This document shows positions 57,730 to 64,000 of a stretch of DNA of 64,000 nucleotides, piece by piece. The notes beneath the pieces were generated by a model. That model searched no databases and was not told where the DNA came from. It was given only the letters and a program-made list of their open reading frames with translations. The position numbers were made by a program, and so were the translations under genes. Every line of letters begins with the position of its first letter. Position 1 is the first letter of the stretch. Where the stretch lies: NCBI RefSeq assembly GCF_024362695.1, contig NC_065421.1:12648598-12712597 (forward strand), read 5' to 3'. The DNA comes from Pectinophora gossypiella. Its lineage: Eukaryota > Arthropoda > Insecta > Lepidoptera > Gelechiidae.

Positions 57730-58041
57730 GTACTTACCTACAGAATACAGACGGTCGTAAGTAGGCACAAAGCTCAGAGCCCATTTAGGATAAAGAATAC
57801 TCGTTCCCTGGAGAAATTGTATCGCAGTAAACATTACGGTCTTAGGAAAATCTGATAATGAAATTTCTGTAAGAAATAAGGGAGGTAATATCTATTACTA
57901 CTGTTTTGTTGGGAAGCAGTTTATTAAAACCGATTGGGACCGCTTTGTTAAACATTTTATTGGTGTATTTTATTTGGGTTAGGTGGCAAGTCGGCCGCTT
58001 AATGTCTGACCTGTGGGCGAGTTTACACTTTTTATATTTTT
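57730..58041. other. unassigned sequence
   Basis: No gene or repeat recognised. Confidence 0.4.
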
Positions 58042-58140
58042 TGCACCAACCCGCAGTGAAGCAGCGTGGTGGAGTATGCTCCATACCCCCTCCGGTTGAT
58101 TGAAGGGAGGCCTGTGCCCAGCTGTGGGACGTATATATAT
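58042..58140 (+). mobile_element. SINE-B tail half
   Basis: CACCAACCCGCAGTGAAGCA, GCGTGGTGGAGTATGCTCC, TCCGGTTGATTGAAGGGAGG and GTGGGACGTATATATATG. Confidence 0.85.
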
Positions 58141-58253
58141 GTAGTCTACTCGCCTAAATTGTTTCATGAAACTGGATCCGTTTACTCTGAACGACGAATG
58201 AAGGGATTTGAAGAAGAAGGGATTAGTTGGTCCTAAATTTTAATAAATGATAT

Positions 58254-58338
58254 TCGTCTTCCATCGTGTGGGTTGTGAGATGGATTACAAACTTCATCAA
58301 CCATGGTATATTATGTATATTCTCATCAACCCTGATAT
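58254..58338 (-). mobile_element. SINE-A tail, internally duplicated
   Basis: TTCGTCTTCCATCGTGTGGG, CTTCATCAACCATGGTATAT and then TCTCATCAACCCTGATAT: the CATCAACC piece occurs twice. Confidence 0.6.
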
Positions 58339-58549
58339 TTACATATATGTGGGAAAGGATCAAATTGCTTAATTCTTCGTAGTAAACTGGCTCAGTGTCG
58401 TGAAACCACTGAGGCGAGATGACTACAAAAAAAAGCGGGCGAGTATAACTTTTTGAGTATATTCTTTTAAAAATTTTATGATGAATTTGAGAACTATTAC
58501 GAACCGCAATGGGCACACACATTTTGTATTATTAACATATTATTATCTT

Positions 58550-58690
58550 CAAAATAATCAATCAATCAATAATACTTTATTGCACAAGAACATATATAAA
58601 GGACATAAACATACGAATAAAACATAAGCACAATAGGCGGCCTTATTGCTAAACAGCAATTTCTGCCAGGTAACCTTAGGGTGAAAGAAG
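58550..58690 (-). repeat. LINE 3' tail with (CAAT)n
   Basis: (AATC)n then ATACTTTATTGCACAAGAAC and GGCGGCCTTATTGCTAAACA, matching the tail at 22.2 kb. Confidence 0.7.
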
Positions 58691-59009
58691 ATCATAAAAG
58701 GTGAAGGTGGGTGAAGGTGAGGGTGAATAATCATTTATACAAAAATAATAAAATTCAACATTATTCACTTTATAATAAATGTTATTATAATTGAGATATT
58801 ATCAGGGAATCGGCTTATAAAGTACGGAAATTATATAAAGAAAGTATAGATTTTACTATAGAAAGTGCTAGGTTGAATTAACTTAGTTTATAATTATCAT
58901 CTCTCTAGGCACTCTACCCCTAGACAGAATGTAATGGCGCCATAAAATTAGGATAGCCGACCGCACCTAAAGTGGGATAGCGCAAGGAAGAAGAAGAACA
59001 ATCAATATC
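58691..59009. other. unassigned, with possible SINE tail
   Basis: ATAGCCGACCGCACCTAAAG, TGGGATAGCGCAAGGAAGAA (58952-58990) looks like the end of another repeat. GTGAAGGTGGGTGAAGGTGA near 58702 is a short tandem repeat. Confidence 0.4.
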
Positions 59010-59346
59010 TCTCTAGTATCATCCTGTTTTTTAGAGGGTCCGCTTACCTAACTTGAACATTTGACAGGTCCGGATTTAACAGAAGCGACTGCCTGTCTGA
59101 CCTTCCAACCCGCGAAGGGAAAACCAGTCCAATACAGGTTAGGTCACATGCCTCCGAAAATGTATGTCTCGGGTATGTGGGGTTCCTCACGACGTTTTAC
59201 TTCACTGCTGACCACGAGATAATCATTTATGATCCAAACATGAATTCGAAAACAAATTCGACAATTGCTTTAGGCATGTGCTGGATTCGAACCTGCGACC
59301 TCAAAGTGAGAGGCAAGCGTTCTATTTACTAGGCTACCACGGGTCC
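59010..59346 (-). mobile_element. SINE-C, full length
   Basis: On minus: ACCCGTGGTAGCCTAGTAAA (A box), CACTTTGAGGTCGCAGGTTC, GAATCCAGCACATGCC (B box), GAGGAACCCC, CCGAGACATACATTTTCGGA and a tail of GGTTAGG(T)AAGCGGACCC. The head, from 59303, is part of the inverted duplication. Confidence 0.9.
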
Positions 59347-59666
59347 ACAATTAATTTAGTTAACAATCTTCAAACGAAACACCTCAAGGTTATAGATTTA
59401 ACGATTTTAGGATGATAAATAAGTAATTTTGACGAATAATATAAATATAAATGATCCAAGTATTGTAAAATAATTATAACAAAGCGATCATTAATTCCAC
59501 TACTTTCAACTTTAAATAAAGATGGATTGTCATTTGTAATGAGCCGAGAACGGTCGGGAAAGGCTAAGAAACAAATTTATCATTTGATCCCACAGCTTAG
59601 AATCCTTTAAGCAAACTTAGAGCGTCATCATGACGCGCTTGTTGTAGGCTTGTCATTCAAAAACCT
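59303..59666 (+). repeat. 364-bp inverted duplication, source copy
   Basis: It starts inside the SINE-C head (AAAGTGAGAGGCAAGCGTTC) and runs into about 320 bp of DNA with no recognised repeat, ending GGCTTGTCATTCAAAAACCT. Copy 61224-61587 is its reverse complement, with the same length and no mismatch that I could find. It is called the source because the SINE-C is complete here. Confidence 0.9.
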
Positions 59667-59779
59667 TTGTTTGCAGATTATAAAGGTATTTATTGTCAAC
59701 AATATAACAATAATAATATCCTTATAACGTCATCCTATTCTCGACTGAGAGCGCATAAATAAACGCGTATCCCATTGTA

Positions 59780-59818
59780 GGGCATGTCATAAAAACCGAC
59801 AGAGGGTTTGTATTCCAT
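59780..59818 (-). repeat. M-repeat terminal piece
   Basis: GGGCATGTCATAAAAACCGA and CAGAGGGTTTGTATTCC. Confidence 0.55.
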
Positions 59819-59882
59819 ACAAAATCATTTCTCGCGAAAGCCACGGAAGCCCCGTGGTTCCTTTGCAAGGAGAGCTTACATA

Positions 59883-59998
59883 CCTACGTACATACATACG
59901 TATATAAACTTACGCCTATTTTGCTGGGTAAGCAGAGGCTACGGAATTCCACTTTCTTCGATCCTGACACACTTCTCTTGCTTCCTCTACATTACGCC
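59883..59998 (+). repeat. N-repeat
   Basis: CATACATACGTATATAAACT, TACGCCTATTTTGCTGGGTA and TCCTGACACACTTCTCTTGC. Confidence 0.75.
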
Positions 59999-60039
59999 AT
60001 GTACTTATTTGTAGTTTTTTGGTAATTATTTCTTTTTAT

Positions 60040-60072
60040 TTTGGTACAATAAAGTGTATTTGTATTGTACGC
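60040..60072 (+). repeat. LINE 3' terminus, short
   Basis: GGTACAATAAAGTGTATTTG and TATTGTAC, the forward version of the tail at 22.2 kb. Confidence 0.45.
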
Positions 60073-60080
60073 TACGTAAT

Positions 60081-60233
60081 AGATGACTAATAACTCAATA
60101 AATTAAACTCACACGAAAGCCTAAGTTTGGAACACGCGTTTCGCGTTTAAGAAGCAAGTTGGTTATAAACATAACCACAGTGATTTTTGTGAACAATCCA
60201 TGAATATGGATTATTTGAGTTATTAGTAGATTT
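60081..60233. mobile_element. small TIR element, about 153 bp
   Basis: AGATGACTAATAACTCAATA and TTATTTGAGTTATTAGTAGA are inverted with about two mismatches. The interior has no gene. Family unknown. Confidence 0.5.
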
Positions 60234-60415
60234 ACTACGGTGAGCATTTTCACTGACACACAATCTTATTTATTTATTTCTACACAATAAACGAGACACA
60301 AGGAACATAGAAAGAAAACAGACAGTACAGGTAAGCTTATCACTAAACAAAGAGAACCTAAGAGAATCTTAAGTGCAATTTTCACTAAAAAAGTCAACTC
60401 GACTCAGAATCAGAC

Positions 60416-60497
60416 TCCAATTCTTTGACTTTTTAATAAGACACGACATTCGTTTTCTATTTAATTTGATCCAAGCTCTTCTTGGTCTTCCCCTGCA
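60416..60497 (-). pseudogene. LINE-E fragment
   Basis: On plus: CCAATTCTTTGACTTTTTAA, TAAGACACGACATTCGTTTT and CTCTTCTTGGTCTTCCCCTG. Confidence 0.65.
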
Positions 60498-60954
60498 GCA
60501 AAAAATGCAAAAATATTATACCTTTGAAAATTTCTAACAAGTAATTTATAATTAAAGGCTATGTTTTCAACAAAATTTACATTTCATCTCGAGCTAAATT
60601 AACTAGCAACCGAAAAACAACTTTAAAAATTGCCATCATAGGTATCACCCGACTTTGCTCAGACTTTCAGTAAACAAAAACAAGACGTGGATAAAACGCC
60701 TTGAGATAATCCACCACGTGCCGTATCCAGGGAGGCTTTCAACTAAAATAATAAACTAGTAACAATTTCTGAGCCTAACGATGCCAATCTTTTGCAGGCA
60801 CCTTCGATCTTTACGCGTCTAGGAAGATAGGAAGATATACAACAGACATGTCCTTTAATATGCCTTAATGGAAGGGGAAAATACTGGGTGATGGAAAACA
60901 AATGCCTCCAGCCGAGGAGAGACTGCCTTTCCAAGAGGCTAGAGAAGTAGCGAG
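60498..60954. other. unassigned sequence
   Basis: A 76-codon minus-strand frame (60973-60743) has no recognised motif. No repeat identified. Confidence 0.4.
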
Positions 60955-61680
60955 TACCGATTCCTGCAGACACCTAATTTTATTTTATGTTATACCCATC
61001 ATTTTCTTATCCGCTGAAAAAGAAAGGGACGGATGATCGACAACTATTAATTTTAAAATGAATGAATGAACAACGCAGAGGAATAAAATAAGCATCTCGC
61101 TGATATGCAACCCGTTTGACGTGTGCTGTCAATTTAATTCTGTCGGGTTATCGGCCAATATAAAATTTTAGGAGGGTTTCTTAGTTTCTGCCTAAAGTTG
61201 ACGTGTGTTCCATGAATATTACTAGGTTTTTGAATGACAAGCCTACAACAAGCGCGTCATGATGACGCTCTAAGTTTGCTTAAAGGATTCTAAGCTGTGG
61301 GATCAAATGATAAATTTGTTTCTTAGCCTTTCCCGACCGTTCTCGGCTCATTACAAATGACAATCCATCTTTATTTAAAGTTGAAAGTAGTGGAATTAAT
61401 GATCGCTTTGTTATAATTATTTTACAATACTTGGATCATTTATATTTATATTATTCGTCAAAATTACTTATTTATCATCCTAAAATCGTTAAATCTATAA
61501 CCTTGAGGTGTTTCGTTTGAAGATTGTTAACTAAATTAATTGTGGACCCGTGGTAGCCTAGTAAATAGAACGCTTGCCTCTCACTTTCGATTATCTGTCC
61601 CTTTCCTTTTCGGCGGATAAGAAAACGACAAGTATAACTCAAAATAAACTTACATGGTGTGTACAGGAATTAGCACCAAT
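60955..61680. mobile_element. MITE-P copy 3, carrying the inverted duplication
   Basis: CCGATTCCTGCAGACACCTA, CTGAAAAAGAAAGGGACGG at the left and CCTTTTCGGCGGATAAGAAA, GTGTACAGGAATTAGCACCA at the right. The right inner arm breaks at 61223 and resumes at 61588 (CGATTATCTGTCCCTTTCC). About 360 bp without the insertion. Confidence 0.85.
61224..61587 (-). repeat. 364-bp inverted duplication, inserted copy
   Basis: This is the reverse complement of 59303-59666, placed inside MITE-P and 1557 bp from the source. Compared with MITE-P copy 1, a few bases of the MITE (about ATGCTTGT) were replaced. There is no target duplication and no poly-A. Confidence 0.9.
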
Positions 61681-62849
61681 ACCTACCTATTGACAGATTG
61701 TTTTAGGCCGGATTTATTTATTATTGTATAAACAAGTGAGCCTAAAGTGTTAATAAATACTGTTAAGAATGACGATGAAAATTATTCCATTGTCTCTGGT
61801 TCACCAGGCGGGAAATAGACGTGAGTTCATGTATGTACCTAGATAAAAATAACGACCCCAAATAAAAATATCAGAAGCAAAAAGAAGGAGAAAATAAATA
61901 TTTGACGGCAAATGTACTATTATTTATTGTATCGATCATCAATATGGCTGACATAAACGTAGATTCAACAGGCTGATTACTAATATTCAAATATAATATC
62001 TAAGTTATGTCATCTGTGCCACGTCATGCAAAATTTTATATTAAAAAACATTTTCCCAACAAATTCATAAATATACTTTTACCAACACATTATAAACAAA
62101 GAAGTCAACAACAAAAGCCACAAACATGAACAACAAAACAGCAACACCGCCAATCCCCGGCACACATAAATAATTTCCAATTAAAACTAAGTTTGAAGCA
62201 CTGGAGATTACCAACGTCTTATTTCAAGGCCCCAACACCTAGAGAGTACAATATAATACCCCCGACGCTCCCTGTAACGATCTGAGCAGAAATATCTCTT
62301 TGTGGTGAAAGCTTGCTCTCTAGTAATTTCACACCGTCTTTGTCATCGCCCTATTGTAGAACAGAGACGGCAATAGATGTTTACGAGCGAAACAGTTCAT
62401 AGTTCAAGAATCTGTTAAGGTGTAGTTACTTTCGGTGTCTGGGTTTGGTTAATGAAAAGTGGTCTGTACGTCTTGAGATAATGAAATAAGGGTAACCTAA
62501 GGTAATATATCGTTTTCTTGGCGAGAGGAAACAATTTTAATGGATTTTAATCTTTGAGTTTTAGTACGTACTTTACACGAAAATTAATTAAAACAGTACC
62601 TAAGTAATGTTTGTTATATCTGCCAACTTTTTACAAAGCAATAAGTGTAAGTAACTAACCTAATCAGAATCAACGCAAAATGAGTTTATTAAATTGAACA
62701 ACATAGATCTATTTTTCCAGAAAACACTTTTAAATTATATAGAACGCGACAAAAGGCACGTGAAGTCTATCGCGTGACGAGCATACAAAAATTTTGAAGA
62801 ATCAAACGGTTCACGAACTATCAAAAGTTGATTGAAACAAGACTCTATG
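61681..62849. other. repeat-poor sequence
   Basis: Only a short N-repeat piece (61784-61842, TCACCAGGCGGGAAATAGAC and GTGAGTTCATGTATGTA) is recognised. Around 62200-62400 the base composition is mixed, with AGAGACGGCAATAGATG. No signal is decisive. Confidence 0.45.
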
Positions 62850-63155
62850 TCACTATCAACTGATGACAAAGCTGTCCTAACTGAACCTAATAAAAACAAC
62901 GAACTTTTCGAAAATTCAGCTCAAAGGCTATCCATTGTTTGTGCTGCAGTATCAATTTCATCCATCGGGGCTGGGCTAATACCACGTGTCGATCTAGCTA
63001 ATCCCGATCGCTGCCCGTCTCGTTCAACGTCGATAAAGCCACGTCAATTAATACCGGACTACCACTGGCCTATATTGGACTTAGTAGTGATGTGCGAGAG
63101 ATCGCAGCTTGAGGTGCTTGGTTTACATCGAGGATTATTTGCACGTTTAATGTAA
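62850..63155 (+). other. candidate short CDS or exon, unrecognised
   Basis: ATG at 62850 opens 101 codons ending in TAA: MSLSTDDKAVLTEPNKNNEL, then SSIGAGLIPRVDLANPDRCP and ending HRGLFARLM. It overlaps no repeat that I recognise and uses mixed codons rather than A/T homopolymers. No poly-A signal or splice site is decisive. The context around the ATG (GACTCTATGT) is a weak start. Domain unknown; it may be chance. Confidence 0.2.
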
Positions 63156-63283
63156 GGGATATGGAAATTTGTATTCTTTTGTATTTTTTGTAAATCGTCG
63201 ACAGTTGGATAGCAACCTAGGTGTACGATAAATTATGAAATTTTGATTACTAAATAAAGACAAGTCTAAAACTGTCATTTTTA

Positions 63284-63400
63284 GAGATCCGTAGGGGCAA
63301 AAACGGAACCCTTATGGATTCGTCATGTCTGTCTGTCCGTCCGTATGTCACAGCCACTTTTTCATGAGCGAGTCCGACTCGCACTTGGCCGCTTTTCTAT
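63284..63400 (-). repeat. Rep-U terminal part
   Basis: On plus: GGGGCAAAAACGGAACCCTT, GTCTGTCTGTCCGTCCGTAT and AGCGAGTCCGACTCGCACTT, then GGCCGC. It joins the two ends of Rep-U with the interior missing. Confidence 0.75.
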
Positions 63401-63405
63401 TTAAC

Positions 63406-63822
63406 TTATTTATGAAGTTGAAATTAAGTGAAACATAATAAGAAGTCCGACATTTTATTATGTTTGACGCCACAGTGTGCTTTTTATATAAAAAAACCAT
63501 AGTTATCTCGTGATTTGACGTTTATTAAAATGTAACTGATTTGCCTAGTTGGAAACTAGTCTATTATGTAGTAAGTTTCATCATCAACAGTATTAGTATA
63601 TAGTTGGATACAGACATCTCCTAAGGCATTTTGCAATGTTCAATTCTATTTTATCCAATCCGATTTTAAAGTTCCATTCGATAATGAGCAGAGCTTGCAA
63701 AGTTGAGAAGACGTATAGATTTTTATCTAATAGCGGCTAAACCAAGTTTTTCTATTAAGTACTATTAAACAGAACAACTACTTCAGTAGAACTAGTGATT
63801 ATTATGTCAATAAAGTTTTACA
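63406..63822. other. unassigned sequence
   Basis: No gene or repeat recognised. Confidence 0.4.
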
Positions 63823-64000
63823 TTAGCTCCGTGGTCCAGTGGTTTAAGCGTTACGCTCACGATCGGGAGCTCAGGAGGGGACATAACATATCACAAAAAT
63901 CACTTTGTGACCCCTAGTTTCATAAGGACATTACAGGCTGATCACCTGATTGTCTGAAATTGAGATGATACGTGCTTCGGAAGGACCGCTAAGCTGTTGG
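63823..64000 (+). mobile_element. SINE-A, cut by the window end
   Basis: AGCTCCGTGGTCCAGTGGTT (A box), CTCACGATCGGGAGC, a B box lost by deletion, CAAAAATCACTTTGTGACCC and the core to CTAAGCTGTTGG at the edge. Confidence 0.85.

Noticed and set aside
1..64000. LTR retrotransposons or integrated viruses
   Set aside because: No long direct repeats with TG...CA ends, no protease, integrase or gag-like frames, and no viral structural gene were recognised.
1..64000. Telomeric (TTAGG)n or rDNA arrays
   Set aside because: No such run or conserved rRNA word is present.

Overview
The window looks like gene-poor, repeat-dense chromosomal DNA of a moth or butterfly (Lepidoptera). It is AT-rich, has no prokaryotic gene organisation, and is packed with dispersed repeats that I recognise from memory as typical of lepidopteran genomes. 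No database was searched. I found no host gene that I can name and no intact transposon gene. Most ORFs of 60-130 codons are antisense or out-of-frame shadows of repeats. Three stretches are kept as weak candidates for non-repeat coding or exonic sequence: 19402-19597, 20856-21285 (minus strand) and 62850-63155.

Family names used below are local to this window. SINE-A, SINE-B and SINE-C have tRNA-like heads with recognisable A and B boxes. SINE-D has a tRNA-like A box followed by a 5S-rRNA-like internal promoter. SINE-A, SINE-B and SINE-D share a central core (CCGTGCTTCGGAAGGCACG, then TTAAGCCGTTGGTCCCGG), while their heads and tails differ. M and N are short SINE-like repeats containing CATAAACTCACGCC. 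LINE-E is an RTE-like endonuclease/RT C-terminus ending HRQERGS. LINE-F is a CR1/jockey-like RT C-terminus plus 3' UTR. At least five other LINE 3' fragments are present. DNA elements include MITE-G (TA target, termini CAGGGTGTTAGTGACATCG), MITE-P, MITE-R, MITE-W, MITE-X (embedded 47-bp minisatellite), a TTA-flanked palindromic MITE, a mini-MITE at 44355-44508, and two Helitron-like copies with TC/CTAG ends. Rep-H, I, J, L, Q, U, V, AA and BB are dispersed repeats of unresolved class.

Layout: 1-5 kb has an inverted SINE-B, MITE-G copies, fold-back palindromes and a Rep-U element broken by SINE-B. 6-13 kb has LINE-E, SINE-A, LINE-F, the MITE-X minisatellite, a full SINE-B inside LINE-F, and a MITE-G pair. 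13-17 kb has SINE-A, Rep-J, Rep-L, N and LINE-E. 17-19.1 kb is an island almost free of recognisable repeats, with one reverse-transcriptase fossil. 19-24 kb has MITE-G, SINE-C, MITE-P and M. 24-26.3 kb has SINE-D and a SINE-A/SINE-D chimera. 26-32 kb has SINE-C, LINE-E, and a LINE fragment with a target duplication of about 73 bp. 32-38 kb has SINE-A copies, the TTA MITE, LINE relics, MITE-R and a Helitron. 39-47 kb has tandem Rep-H, LINE-E, MITE-W, the longest LINE-F, a mini-MITE and a second Helitron. 47-54 kb has MITE-X, MITE-G and MITE-R, each nested. 54-58 kb has SINE-A, Rep-I, a 156-bp tandem duplication and a GC-rich cryptic repeat. 58-64 kb has SINE-C, MITE-P and a 364-bp inverted duplication whose two copies look identical.

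The genes do not form a pathway. The functional logic is parasitic: SINEs presumably use LINE machinery, MITEs and Helitrons presumably use transposases encoded elsewhere, and nesting gives relative ages. SINE-A and SINE-B are repeatedly the last to arrive, as they interrupt LINE-F, MITE-G, Rep-U, Rep-V and Rep-Q with clear short target duplications.
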